From NCBI GenBank assembly GCA_016178705.1, contig JACOST010000032.1:62001-126000 (forward strand): a stretch of 64,000 bases of DNA. The letters are read 5' to 3'. Of the stretch, positions 38,241 to 47,402 are shown in pieces (the first letter of the stretch is position 1; every line of letters starts with the position of its first letter). The notes beneath the pieces were generated by a model. That model saw only the letters and a program-made list of their open reading frames with translations. It made no database searches and had not been told where the DNA came from. The DNA is from Deltaproteobacteria bacterium. GTDB lineage: Bacteria; Desulfobacterota; Binatia; HRBIN30; JACQVA1. The translations under genes and the position numbers were made by a program.

Positions 38241-39428
38241 TCAAACCGCGCAGGCCGCAGCCAGGCTGGACAGCGCGACACCCCGGCGGGCTTGACGGAT
38301 CGGATGGCGATCCATGCCGTTGGTGCAGTACACAAAGGAGATACCGCTGTCCGGATCGGCCCACGCGATTTGACCACCGGCACCGTTGTGCCCGAACGAA
38401 TATTCGGACCCATTGTGACCAAATCCACGATACGTGCGGTCGGCGTCGCCAGCAATCATCAGCCCAAGGGCCCGGTGAACTCGCTTGCCGAACAGCGGAT
38501 CGGTCAGGTCGCCGGTGCGCACTCGCAACCCTTGCCGCACCGTGTCGGCCTTCCAGATCCGTTCGTCATCGCCGCGCAGCGCGGCCAGCAAGGCTTGATA
38601 GAATAGCGCGAGATCGGCGGCGGTCATCGTGCCGCCGCCACCGGGATTGCCGGCTTCGCGCGCGCGCGGATCGTTGAACCCCTGCAGCGCGTCTTCGGTA
38701 ACCTCGGTGACGGGAAGTTCCGGCCAACCGAGCGCCTTCATTTCGTCCGCCGTCGGCAGCGCGCCGACGTGCTGAATGTCCGCCAGCCGTCGGTGCAGCG
38801 CCGGGGGCAAGCCGACGTACAAATCGCGCAACCCTAGCGGCTCGGCAATGCGCGTGCGCACGAATTCGCGGAAGTCGACGCCGGTGCGTTGTTCGATGAT
38901 CGCAGCGATCACCCACATGCTCGAAGTCGGATGATACTCGAAGCGCGATCCCGGCTCCCAATTCAACCGCCAGCGGGCGAAGCGTTCGCGCCGTTTGGCG
39001 CGATCGTTCCATTCGGACATCGGGAAGGGCGCCAGTGGAAAGCCGGAGGTGTGGGTGAACAACTGCTCGACGGTGATGACGTCTTTTCCGTTGCTACCGA
39101 ACTCGGGAAGAATGTCCGCCACCCGCTCGGTGACATCGAGCTTGCCCTCTTGGATGAGAAGCCATCCGGCGGTCGACGTCAGCGCCTTGGTGCACGAGAA
39201 GACGACGTACAATGTATCTTTTGTCGCGTCCGCCGCGCGGCCTTCGTGAGTCACGGCGCCGATGGTCCGCATCGCTGCCACCCGGCCGCGGCGCGCGATC
39301 GCGAGCTGCATGGACGGCAGCAAGCCGTCGCGCACCTCGCGCTCGGCGCGGGTGAACAAGGCTTTGAGTTTCTCCGGATCGATTCCAACCTGCACGGGAG
39401 ACTCCGCGAAATGTGTGAGGTCTGCCAT
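38241..39428 (-). CDS. Beta-lactamase-fold serine hydrolase
   Basis: A 395-residue serine hydrolase of the class C beta-lactamase/esterase family. The nucleophile motif SxxK is SCTK (VVFSCTKALTSTAGWLL), the second motif is probably YHPTSSMW, and the C-terminal GHNGAGGQIAWADP corresponds to the third motif. No signal peptide is visible with the ATG at 39428, so it is probably cytoplasmic and an esterase rather than a secreted beta-lactamase. The frame extends upstream to 39623 only through a heptamer repeat. Confidence 0.88.
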   Translation of the reverse strand: MADLTHFAESPVQVGIDPEKLKALFTRAEREVRDGLLPSMQLAIARRGRVAAMRTIGAVTHEGRAADATKDTLYVVFSCTKALTSTAGWLLIQEGKLDVTERVADILPEFGSNGKDVITVEQLFTHTSGFPLAPFPMSEWNDRAKRRERFARWRLNWEPGSRFEYHPTSSMWVIAAIIEQRTGVDFREFVRTRIAEPLGLRDLYVGLPPALHRRLADIQHVGALPTADEMKALGWPELPVTEVTEDALQGFNDPRAREAGNPGGGGTMTAADLALFYQALLAALRGDDERIWKADTVRQGLRVRTGDLTDPLFGKRVHRALGLMIAGDADRTYRGFGHNGSEYSFGHNGAGGQIAWADPDSGISFVYCTNGMDRHPIRQARRGVALSSLAAACAV

Positions 39429-39472
39429 GTGCGCACCATAGCGCGAGCGCCGAACAAGTTTCCAGTGGTCTC

Positions 39473-39528
39473 TGGTTCGTGGTTCATGGTTTCTGACTTC
39501 TGACTCCTGATTCCTGACTTCTGAATTC
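39473..39528. repeat. Heptamer tandem repeat upstream of the serine hydrolase
   Basis: Eight consecutive 7-nt units in register: TGGTTCG, TGGTTCA, TGGTTTC, TGACTTC, TGACTCC, TGATTCC, TGACTTC, TGAATTC. It is intergenic between divergent genes and belongs to the same 7-nt repeat style seen elsewhere in the window. Confidence 0.88.
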
Positions 39529-39596
39529 CGTCTCCAAATCGATTGCATCGGCCTCGGCACATAGGCTATCGCCACACTCACGGAAACTCCCGAACG

Positions 39597-40358
39597 ATGG
39601 CTTCCCCTGGCGAACGACTCCACCTCCTGTACGAAATCAATCGACGGCTGACGACGTTCGCCGCGCTTGATGAGCTCATGCGCTACGCGACCCGGCGGAC
39701 GCGGGAGCTGTTCAACGCCGAGGGCTGTGCGCTGTTGTTACTCGATCGCGAGCGGCACGAGTTCTATTTTCCGGTCGCCAGTCAGAGCGAGTCACGGCAG
39801 GCCGCGCAAGCGCGTCTAGCGGAGATTCGTTTTCCCGCCGACCAGGGCATTGCAGGATGGGTGCTGGCGCACAACGAGGCGACGCTCGTGGCCGACGCCG
39901 CGAACGACCCGCGTTTCTACCGCGAGGTGGATCGCCAGACCGACATGACGACGCACTCACTGCTGTGCGCGCCGCTGCGCTCGCAGTCTGGCAACATCGG
40001 CGTAATCGAAGTGGTGAACCCGCAGTCGGAATCGCTCAGCGCGGATGATCTCGAGTTTCTCGACGCGGTCGCCAGCGACATCGCGGTGGCCTACGAGAAG
40101 GCGCAGCTCTATACCCACCTGCGCGGCGAAGTCATCGGCTTGCGGCAAGCCTGCCGCATCGCCGGCGTCGCGCTGATCGTTGTGGGCGGGCTGTTCTCGG
40201 TCGGCGTGACCTTCGGGCATCTGGCGCGCGCGTTGCCCATCGTCGATCTCTTTACCCGACCCGCGATGCTGGCCGGCGGGTTCGCGCTACTCAGCGGCGC
40301 CGCGCTCTTCGGCGTCGGTCGTGGCTGGTTCATCGCGCGCACGCCGGGCGCGCACTGA
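39597..40358 (+). CDS. GAF-domain protein with C-terminal membrane helices
   Basis: A 253-residue protein. Residues about 10-185 are a GAF sensor domain (LHLLYEINRRLTTFAALDELMRYATRRTRELFNAEGCALLLLD through GVIEVVNP and FLDAVASDIAVAYEKAQLY), followed by two hydrophobic helices. No kinase, cyclase or GGDEF output is attached, so it may sense or scaffold at the membrane. The start at ATG 39597 fits the common GAF N-terminus; an in-frame upstream start would enter the repeat-rich region. It is similar in style to the GAF domain of the kinase at 50438-52300. Confidence 0.82.
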   Translation: MASPGERLHLLYEINRRLTTFAALDELMRYATRRTRELFNAEGCALLLLDRERHEFYFPVASQSESRQAAQARLAEIRFPADQGIAGWVLAHNEATLVADAANDPRFYREVDRQTDMTTHSLLCAPLRSQSGNIGVIEVVNPQSESLSADDLEFLDAVASDIAVAYEKAQLYTHLRGEVIGLRQACRIAGVALIVVGGLFSVGVTFGHLARALPIVDLFTRPAMLAGGFALLSGAALFGVGRGWFIARTPGAH

Positions 40359-40416
40359 ACGCCGATCCGACACCCACCTTCGTGGCCTGAATCTTTTGAA
40401 ATTCCCGCCGGGGGGC

Positions 40417-40470
40417 TGTAGGGGCCGCGCTTGCCCGGCCCGGCGGGGCGCGGCAAGCAGCGCCCCTACA
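40417..40470. terminator. Large inverted repeat between convergent genes, terminator-like
   Basis: 19-nt arms, starting TGTAGGGGC at 40417 and ending GCCCCTACA at 40470, pair with two or three mismatches around a GC-rich 16-nt loop. It lies between the convergent GAF and FAD-oxidoreductase genes and could end transcription from both sides, though no T-tract follows. It may equally be another dispersed palindrome. Confidence 0.55.
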
Positions 40471-40490
40471 CTTCGTGGTGGACTCGCGGC

Positions 40491-41741
40491 CTAACTCGGG
40501 CCGAACAATCGCTCGCGGGTCTGCTCCTCAAATGTTTCCGCCGGGATGTTGTCGGGGCCCATGAAGGCCGCCATCAGCGGGAGCAACAGCGACGGGTCCT
40601 GCATCTGGCGCTCGCGCGCGCGCCGGCGGCGTTCCCGCGCGGCGGGGCTGAATTCGTTTTCGAACGTCGAAATCAGGGCCGCCGCGAAACGTAGCCGCCG
40701 CATGCGCTCCGCGCGTTCGGCGGCGTAAGGAGCAAACACGTCAGCAGACCAGTCGCGTGCGCCGAGCAGCGCGTCGCGCACCTGACGGACATCGCGCAAG
40801 GTGATCGACAGCCCTTGCCCGATGATCGGATCGTTGGAACCCGCTGCATCGCCGATCAGCACGACGCCATCGCGATAGGGCGTGTCGGTCCACGTGTCTT
40901 CGTTAGGGTACGAGTTGCACGGCCCCGCCGGCCGCGCGTTGGCGAGGTGCTCGCTGCCCGGCACGCTGTTCAAGCGAAACGCCGCAAGGAATGCCTGCGG
41001 ACCGCCCGGCCCAGCCAGCCGTCGCGGCTGATCGCTCGAATAACCGAGATACAGGCGCACACGACCACCGCCCTGCGGAAACGCCAGGTAGTGGACATCG
41101 TTCTCGGCTCCGATCACTTGCGTGTCCGCCGGCCAGCCGTCGGCGCCTTCCACCAACATGCCGGCGAACAAGTGATGCGTCGGATCGCGATGCAATTCGA
41201 TGCCGGCTTCGCGCCGCACCTGCGATCCGCGACCGTCGGCACCGACTATCAGTCGGCATGCCGCTCGGTGGTCGGTCTGATCGTGTTGATAGACGACCGC
41301 AGGCGAGTTTCCGAGGGTGACCCGCAGATCCGTCACGCCACGCCGCACGGTGGCACCCGAGCTGCCCGCGGTCTCGATGAAGAGTTGGCACAGCGCCGGG
41401 TGGCCGATGCACAACGGTCCCGCGATACCGGGCATCAGCGCGGCGAGATCGAGCGCCAGCGCCAACGCTTCCTCCGGGGGGATGTCCTCATCGCAGTTCC
41501 AGTGCCGCGACAAGTGATGCCCGCCGGCGGCGCGCACGGTTTCGTAGAGGCCGAGGTTGGTCAGCTCGACGACGCCCCACGGGGCCATCCACTCGCCGCG
41601 CACGTGGTCGCGGTACACCGTAGACTTCTCCAGCACCAGGACCGAGAGCCCCGCGCGCGCCAGCACGGTTGCGAGCGCGCCGCCACCAATCCCACCACCG
41701 ATGATGGCGATATCGAAATGTTCATTCGCAGCTTGCGGCAT
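40491..41741 (-). CDS. FAD-dependent monooxygenase/oxidoreductase
   Basis: A 416-residue flavoprotein of the PHBH/UbiH-like class. It shows GxGxxG (AIIGGGIGGGALATVLARAG), the DG motif (IVGADGRGSQVRREAG) and the GD motif (GVVLIGDAAGSNDPIIGQGLSITLRDV). Such enzymes hydroxylate aromatic or polyketide-like compounds or act as halogenase-like oxidases; no halogenase WxWxIP motif is visible. The ATG at 41741 is 58 bp from the divergent SDR gene, and the pair may serve one small pathway. Confidence 0.85.
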   Translation of the reverse strand: MPQAANEHFDIAIIGGGIGGGALATVLARAGLSVLVLEKSTVYRDHVRGEWMAPWGVVELTNLGLYETVRAAGGHHLSRHWNCDEDIPPEEALALALDLAALMPGIAGPLCIGHPALCQLFIETAGSSGATVRRGVTDLRVTLGNSPAVVYQHDQTDHRAACRLIVGADGRGSQVRREAGIELHRDPTHHLFAGMLVEGADGWPADTQVIGAENDVHYLAFPQGGGRVRLYLGYSSDQPRRLAGPGGPQAFLAAFRLNSVPGSEHLANARPAGPCNSYPNEDTWTDTPYRDGVVLIGDAAGSNDPIIGQGLSITLRDVRQVRDALLGARDWSADVFAPYAAERAERMRRLRFAAALISTFENEFSPAARERRRRARERQMQDPSLLLPLMAAFMGPDNIPAETFEEQTRERLFGPS

Positions 41742-41799
41742 AGCTTGCACAATTACTCGAATTCGCCGAAGAGAATCAACGCCAAGGAGGCAGCCACCA

Positions 41800-42546
41800 A
41801 TGCGCGGACTGAACGGACGCTCGATTCTCGTCACCGGTGCGGCCAGCGGCATCGGCCGCGCCACCTGCGAGCGACTGCTTGCCGAAGGCGCCGCGGTAGC
41901 GATGGTCGATCGTAACGGCGAACTGCTCGCCGACGTCGCACGCATACCGAACGCCCGCATGTTGCGCCTCGTCGCAGATGTAAGCCAGGAGAATGAGGTG
42001 CGCGACGCCGTCGAACGCGCCGCGACTGAGTTCGATGGCCTCCGCGGGGTCGTCACTTGTGCTGGCATCTTTCGACCCGGCGACTACCGACCGCTGGCCG
42101 AAGTCGATCTCGAGACGTTCTCTCACACCCTTGCGGTGAATCTCACCGGTACCTTCTTGGTGATGAAGTATGCCCTGCCCCATCTAATGCGCGACGGTGG
42201 CGCCATCGTCACCATCGCTTCGACCGCCGGGCTACGCGGCCATGGTTTTGGATCCGGCTACACCGCCAGCAAGGGCGGCGTGATCGCGCTGACGCGACTC
42301 GCCGCGTTTCAGTACGGCGAGTACAAAGTACGCGTGAACTGCGTCTGCCCCGGCCTCACCGACACGCCGATGACCGGCGCGTCGAGCAATCCCGCGCTCT
42401 ACGAGCGCGCCGCGCGCGCCGTGCCGCTGCGGCGCATTGCGACGCCCGAAGAGATCGGCAATGCCACGTGCTACCTGCTGAGCGACGACGCCTCGTACAT
42501 CAACGGCCAGATCATCGCCGCCGACGGCGGCGCGAGCGTGGTGTAA
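41800..42546 (+). CDS. Short-chain dehydrogenase/reductase
   Basis: A 248-residue classical SDR: cofactor motif TGAASGIGRATCE, the Asp/Arg pair VDRN after beta-2 (suggesting NAD(H)), TCAG in place of NNAG, the catalytic Ser in TIASTAGLRG and YTASKGG for Tyr/Lys. AAGGAGG lies 9 nt before the ATG at 41800. It is divergent from the FAD monooxygenase and converges with the LolA-like gene after 10 bp. The substrate is unknown. Confidence 0.93.
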   Translation: MRGLNGRSILVTGAASGIGRATCERLLAEGAAVAMVDRNGELLADVARIPNARMLRLVADVSQENEVRDAVERAATEFDGLRGVVTCAGIFRPGDYRPLAEVDLETFSHTLAVNLTGTFLVMKYALPHLMRDGGAIVTIASTAGLRGHGFGSGYTASKGGVIALTRLAAFQYGEYKVRVNCVCPGLTDTPMTGASSNPALYERAARAVPLRRIATPEEIGNATCYLLSDDASYINGQIIAADGGASVV

Positions 42547-42556
42547 GCAGCACCAA

Positions 42557-43321
42557 TCAGCGGATCAAGTACGCCTTGTGGAACGTCTCGTCCGAGACGG
42601 TCGCGTTGTACTTGATCTCGACGATCTCCAGTTGCGACTCGGTGTTGTCTTGCACGTTTTGCATGACCTGCAGCTTCGGGGTCCAGTTGCCGTCGATCTT
42701 CTCCATCTTCTCGATCGTCCACACCTTGAGTAGTTTGCCCTTGGGGTCAAAGAACTGGCTGCGGGCGATCACCATGTCCTGCGGATCGATGGCGATGATC
42801 GCCTTGCTGTAGGGATCGCCGCCCGGCTTCTTCGGCACGCTCTCGATCAACTTGCAGTGCCGGCCGTTGACGTCTTCCTCCCCCACGAAGGTGTAGGTGT
42901 AGGCGTCGATCTCGGGGCGCACCATGTCGGAGACGTAAAAGTCAGAGCCGAGGAACGGCTGCTTGCGCGTCTGCTCCGAGACTTGGATGGCACGTTTGAT
43001 TGCCGGCACGTAGATCCACTGTTCGTCCGGACCCGGTTCGCGATCCAATAGCAGGAATCGCGTGTCCTTCACGTCCATCGGCGCGGTGACTTCCATGTAA
43101 CTGGCGTCGGCGTTCTCGATGTGCTTGTACATCAGGTCCAGCTCGCGCACCCAACCGCGGCTCTTCGACGACAGCTTCGCCTTGGCGGTGAACGGAACGC
43201 GCGGCACCGAGTCGACCACCTTCTGCAACGTGTCGCGCGCACTCAGATCTTGCGCGAAGGCAAAACCGCACGGCAGCAACAGCGCCGCCGCAAACATCAA
43301 CCACTCAATCGGCTTTCTCAT
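42557..43321 (-). CDS. LolA-like outer-membrane lipoprotein-sorting protein
   Basis: A 254-residue secreted protein with a signal peptide (MRKPIEWLMFAAALLLPCGFAFAQ). The mature part fits the LolA-like family that accompanies MMPL/RND exporters: FTAKAKLSSKSRGWVRELDLMYKHI, RFLLLDREPGPDEQWIYVPAIKRAIQVS and FLGSDFYVSDM. Such proteins are thought to pick up hydrophobic molecules in the periplasm. The MMPL exporter gene lies directly upstream on the same strand, 137 bp away, consistent with a shared function in lipid or hydrophobe export. Confidence 0.88.
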   Translation of the reverse strand: MRKPIEWLMFAAALLLPCGFAFAQDLSARDTLQKVVDSVPRVPFTAKAKLSSKSRGWVRELDLMYKHIENADASYMEVTAPMDVKDTRFLLLDREPGPDEQWIYVPAIKRAIQVSEQTRKQPFLGSDFYVSDMVRPEIDAYTYTFVGEEDVNGRHCKLIESVPKKPGGDPYSKAIIAIDPQDMVIARSQFFDPKGKLLKVWTIEKMEKIDGNWTPKLQVMQNVQDNTESQLEIVEIKYNATVSDETFHKAYLIR

Positions 43322-43350
43322 CTTTCCTCCTCGGACACGGTCAAATGACT

Positions 43351-43448
43351 ACAACGGATTGAACGGATTAAACAGATTTTACGGATCTTGAGAAGGGCTC
43401 GCCCATCCCCCTTTCCGATCAATCCGTTTAATCCGTTCAATCCGTTGT
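43351..43448. repeat. Perfect 23-bp inverted repeat built of 9-nt units
   Basis: Arms at 43351-43373 (starts ACAACGGATTGAACGG) and 43426-43448 are exact reverse complements with a 52-nt loop. Each arm is made of the 9-nt unit ACGGATTGA or its complement. It lies between the MMPL exporter and LolA-like genes, so the transcript could form a strong hairpin there. Confidence 0.9.
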
Positions 43449-43458
43449 ACTCTTTCTC

Positions 43459-46185
43459 CTACGATCCGGCAGCAACACGCGGCATCGCTGCCAACGCATC
43501 AGTCGTACTCTCTAGGCGATCACTCAGGATGCGCGTCAAATTCAGAAACACCTTCGCCGCTATGCGCGGGTAGCGCCGTTGGATGCGCTGCAGGAAGCGC
43601 TCGTCGAGGACCAGATAGTCCATGTCCTCGCCGGCGATCACATCCGCCGAGCGCGGCTGCTTGCGCAACAGCCCCATTTCGCCGATCACATCGCCACGCC
43701 CCATCGTGCGAATCACCAGGCCGCCTTCGCGTTGCACCTCGGCGCGGCCGTTGAGCAAGACGTACAGTTCGGGCTTTATCTCGCCGCGCCGCGTGATGTA
43801 CGCACCGTGCTTCACCGCTTCGAGATGGCCCATCAGCACCACGAGTTTGGCCTGGAACGGGCGGAGACCGACAAACAGCGAGATCTGTTTGTGCGGTTCG
43901 GGCCCGAGTTTGAGAAACATCAAGTCCCACAGGGTGATGATTTTCGTCGTCGTTACTAGCGCGGGGGTGAGAAACAGCTCGATCACCAGCGCGATCAGCA
44001 TGGTGACGCCCGACAACAAGCCGAAGTGCATCACCGGTTGAAAGTTCGAGAGACAAACGATGAAGAAACCCGCCGACAGTGCGAGTGCGATGAAGAACGC
44101 GGCCTGGCCAACCGATCCCATCGCCGCGATGATCGCTTGCTCCTGACTGCCGGTCTTGCGCATGCCCTCGTTGAAGGTGTCGAGCAAATGAATCGTGTCG
44201 TCGATGGCGATGCCGACCGCGATGGCGGCGATCATGCTCGTCGAAATGTTCAAGCTGATGCCGGCCCAGCCCATGATCCCGAACAGCACCACCGTGGGCA
44301 CCACGTTGGGGATGAGGGCGAGGAAACCGACCCGCAGCGACAGAAACATGAACGACAGCAGCGCCAGCAACGCGCTCAGCTCCTGCCACAAGCTGGTCAC
44401 TTGCCCCCAGGCCAGCGAGTCGGCGGATTGCCCCAACAGCACGGTGGTGCCGGTCGGATGCACGCTAATCCCGTGCGGAAAGTGGCTGGCGGCGAACTCT
44501 TGCACGCGCTGCACAAATGCACCGACTTCGCCCGAACGTGACAGCCGTGTCCGCACGATGATGTTGGCGCGCGACTGATCGCCGTTGACCACGGCGCGGA
44601 TGTCGGCCGGATCGACGAGCAAGAGAATCTGTCCGATCTCCGCTTGCGAGTCGGGTAACGCCGTCGGCTCGTCGGGTTGCAAGACGTGGCGCACCAAGCG
44701 CAGGTAGTCGACCAGCGATATGGTCTTGTCCACGCCCGGCTGCGCGTCGATGAATTCTTGCAGATCGCGCATCGCGTTGAGCACGTCGAGTCGGGTGACC
44801 GACTGCGGTCCGTCGCCGTCGATGACGACGTACACCGGCTGGGTCCCCGCCAGGCGCTCGGCAATCAACGTGTTCTCGATGCGAATGGAACTGTCGGGCC
44901 GGAAGAATCCGATGTAGTCGGTCTCGACCTGGATCTTGCTGATTCCCCAGAAGCTGAGCAGCATCCCGATCGCGGTGCAGACCAACACCGCTCGCCGATG
45001 CCGCACCGCGAAGGTGCCGATGCCTTGCAGCGTGCGCGGGACAAAGCCCTCCGCGTTCTCTTGTGCGGTCGGAATCCGCTTCGGCAGCGGCAGCAGGACC
45101 AGCAGCGCCGGGACGACCGTGAAGGCAGCCAAGAGAATCGCCACGATGCCGAACACGCTGTAGATGCCGAACTCGCGCACGGCGCGGATGGGCGTGAAGA
45201 TCAACGTGCCAAAGCCGATCAAGGTAGTGGCCGCGGCCACCAGAATCGGCACGCTGACGCGCTCCATCGCGTGTGCCACCGTCTCAGCCTGCGAGTGGCC
45301 CGGTTTCAATTCCTGGTAGTACTCGCTGATCAGATGGATGCCCGACGCCACGCCGATCACCATCAGCAGCGGATTGAGCACCAAGGTTCCCAAATTGATC
45401 GCGCTGCCCGCCAACACCATCGTGCCGGTGGTCCACACCACGCCGATCACTACGGTACTGAACGGGACGAGCACGCCGCGCGGTGTGCGGAAGGCAAACG
45501 CCAGCACGATCACGACGAGCAGCATCGCCAGCGGCGTAAACTTGTTGGTGTCGCCTTCCATCAAACGGGCGGCGTTTACTTTGATGGTCGGAATGCCGGT
45601 GATCGCGTATTGCTCGGGGCCGCCCAGCTCAGCGATCAGGGCGCGCAGCTTGTCCTCGATACCGCGATGCAGAAACTCGTCGTCGCTCATGTCGTCGAAC
45701 ACGACGGTCACGCCCGCAGCACGGCCATCGGCCGCCACCACGTTCTTGAGATAGAGCGGATTGGCGAGCACCTTGGCGCGAAATGCGGCGGCCTCTTCGG
45801 CGGTCTCGGGCAACTTCTGCATCAAGCGGCCAGCCGACAGGCCGAAGTCGCTCATCTCGACGCCCTTGACCGTGGTGAGACTGAGCACCTCGTGCACACC
45901 CTCCATTTGCGTCAACCGAGTCGAGAGCTGGTCGATCTTCGCCAGGGTGCGCGGCGCAAAGACATCGTCGGCGAACACCCCAATCACCGCGATCTCTTCG
46001 TCGCCGAAAATTTTCTTGACGTCGTCGTAGTACAGCTTGTCGGGATCGTCCGCCGGCAGCAGGTTCTCGATGGAGCTATCCACCTTGATGCGGGCGGCGA
46101 AGACCCCGAAGAAGGCGGTGAGAACCAACATCACCGCCAGTGTCAGTCGCGGCGACCGCAACGGCACGTTGAGCAGACGCTTCAT
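43459..46185 (-). CDS. MMPL/RND-superfamily exporter with C-terminal cNMP-binding domain
   Basis: A 908-residue protein. Residues about 1-770 are a hydrophobe/amphiphile exporter of the RND superfamily: a helix, a large periplasmic loop (KVDSSIENLLPADDPDKLYYDDVKK), a sterol-sensing-domain-like helix bundle (LVLNPLLMVIGVASGIHLISEYY) and the same layout repeated (AIAVGIAIDDTIHLLDTFNEGM). The last 140 residues are a cyclic-nucleotide-binding domain (YITRRGEIKPELYVLLNGRAEVQREGG, VIGEMGLLRKQPRSADVIA). The ATG at 46185 has GGAAG upstream; another lies at 46197. Cargo is unknown; hydrophobic lipids, perhaps hopanoids, are possible given the operon at 8-20 kb. Confidence 0.9.
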   Translation of the reverse strand: MKRLLNVPLRSPRLTLAVMLVLTAFFGVFAARIKVDSSIENLLPADDPDKLYYDDVKKIFGDEEIAVIGVFADDVFAPRTLAKIDQLSTRLTQMEGVHEVLSLTTVKGVEMSDFGLSAGRLMQKLPETAEEAAAFRAKVLANPLYLKNVVAADGRAAGVTVVFDDMSDDEFLHRGIEDKLRALIAELGGPEQYAITGIPTIKVNAARLMEGDTNKFTPLAMLLVVIVLAFAFRTPRGVLVPFSTVVIGVVWTTGTMVLAGSAINLGTLVLNPLLMVIGVASGIHLISEYYQELKPGHSQAETVAHAMERVSVPILVAAATTLIGFGTLIFTPIRAVREFGIYSVFGIVAILLAAFTVVPALLVLLPLPKRIPTAQENAEGFVPRTLQGIGTFAVRHRRAVLVCTAIGMLLSFWGISKIQVETDYIGFFRPDSSIRIENTLIAERLAGTQPVYVVIDGDGPQSVTRLDVLNAMRDLQEFIDAQPGVDKTISLVDYLRLVRHVLQPDEPTALPDSQAEIGQILLLVDPADIRAVVNGDQSRANIIVRTRLSRSGEVGAFVQRVQEFAASHFPHGISVHPTGTTVLLGQSADSLAWGQVTSLWQELSALLALLSFMFLSLRVGFLALIPNVVPTVVLFGIMGWAGISLNISTSMIAAIAVGIAIDDTIHLLDTFNEGMRKTGSQEQAIIAAMGSVGQAAFFIALALSAGFFIVCLSNFQPVMHFGLLSGVTMLIALVIELFLTPALVTTTKIITLWDLMFLKLGPEPHKQISLFVGLRPFQAKLVVLMGHLEAVKHGAYITRRGEIKPELYVLLNGRAEVQREGGLVIRTMGRGDVIGEMGLLRKQPRSADVIAGEDMDYLVLDERFLQRIQRRYPRIAAKVFLNLTRILSDRLESTTDALAAMPRVAAGS

Positions 46186-46304
46186 CGCGCTTCCCATATG
46201 GGTGGATCGCGCCAGAGGTCAAGGGCGCGGCGGCTTGCGGGCGAGCGTCGTACCGTAGTAGGCACAGCTCACACGGGCAGACCTCAGCGGGAAGGCGGAA
46301 CGGT

Positions 46305-47312
46305 ATGGCTGACGCAATCGTAATCGAGAATCTGACCAAGCGCTTCGGTACTCGCGAGGCGGTCAAAGGCCTCACGCTCTCCATCGGCGAAGGTGAAATT
46401 TTTGGCCTGCTCGGCCCCAACGGCTCGGGCAAGACCACGCTGATCCGCATGCTCTGCGGCTTGCTCGCACCGACCTCCGGCAAGGCCACCGTCGGCGGCT
46501 ACGACGTGGCGCGCGAGCCCGAACAGATCAAGCGCAGCATCGGCTACGTTTCGCAGCGTTTCAGTTTGTATCCGGATCTCACCATTCGTGAGAATCTCAA
46601 CTTCTTCAGCGACGTCTATGGGGTCCCCGCCAGCGACGCCGAGCCGCGCAAGCGCGATCTCATCCGCCTGTGCGGCTTGGATGGCCGCGAGGGACAGGCG
46701 TCAGGCAGTCTGTCCGGCGGACTGAAGCAACGCCTGGCACTCGCCTGCGCACTGATCCACGGTCCGAAGATTCTCTTTCTCGACGAACCGACCGCCGGCG
46801 TCGATCCGGTCGCGCGCCGCCAGATGTGGGATCTCCTCTTCCGTCTCGCCCAAAGCGGTACGACGTTGTTCGTCACCACGCACTACATGGACGAAGCCGA
46901 GCGCTGCACCAAGGCGGCGTACGTCTACTTCGGCAAGTTGCTGGTGAGCGGCGACCCCAACTCGATGAAGCGCGACGAGATCGCCAACACCAACCGCCGC
47001 TTGGAGATCATCTGTCAGCCGTTGATGCCGGCGCTCGGCGTGCTGCGCGATGCTCCCTACGTCGACGACGTCAGTGTGTTTGGGCAAGCCCTGCACATCC
47101 GAGTCAAGGATGTCCCCCCTGAGCCGACGACGGGAGACGCGTTCGCCTCGTTCGAAGCCGCCGCACGGCGCGCGGTGGTGATGGATGTCCTGCGCAAACG
47201 GCTGATCGCCGCGAAGATCGAAGTGCTCGGTATCCGCTCGGTCTACCCGACGCTGGAAGACATCTTCGTCAGCTTCACGCGCAAAATGGATCAAGAGGCT
47301 GCCGCTGAGTAA
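46305..47312 (+). CDS. ABC-2 type exporter ATPase
   Basis: A 335-residue ATPase with Walker A GPNGSGKTTLIRMLCG, the Q-loop in GYVSQRFSLYPDLTIRENL, signature SGSLSGGLKQRLALACAL, Walker B ILFLDEPTAGVDP and the switch His in VTTHYMDEAE. The C-terminal 90 residues fit the regulatory extension of YbhF-like drug or lipid exporters. The matching ABC-2 permease is 2 kb away on the opposite strand. It diverges from the MMPL exporter after about 107-119 bp. Confidence 0.92.
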   Translation: MADAIVIENLTKRFGTREAVKGLTLSIGEGEIFGLLGPNGSGKTTLIRMLCGLLAPTSGKATVGGYDVAREPEQIKRSIGYVSQRFSLYPDLTIRENLNFFSDVYGVPASDAEPRKRDLIRLCGLDGREGQASGSLSGGLKQRLALACALIHGPKILFLDEPTAGVDPVARRQMWDLLFRLAQSGTTLFVTTHYMDEAERCTKAAYVYFGKLLVSGDPNSMKRDEIANTNRRLEIICQPLMPALGVLRDAPYVDDVSVFGQALHIRVKDVPPEPTTGDAFASFEAAARRAVVMDVLRKRLIAAKIEVLGIRSVYPTLEDIFVSFTRKMDQEAAAE

Positions 47313-47402
47313 GCACAACCCCCGGCGGGTCATTCGTAACCGTGTGATGAAAACCAACCCCGGCGGCGCTGCTTTTGGTGCTCCACTCCAACTGGGAATA
47401 CG

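Noticed and set aside
38241-39428. Antibiotic-resistance beta-lactamase
   Set aside because: The SxxK serine hydrolase lacks a signal peptide and fits the broad esterase-like family; no evidence for resistance.
44677-46323. 548-codon + strand open frame opposite the MMPL exporter
   Set aside because: Extremely Arg/His/Asp-rich with no domain, and fully antisense to a gene with clear RND motifs.
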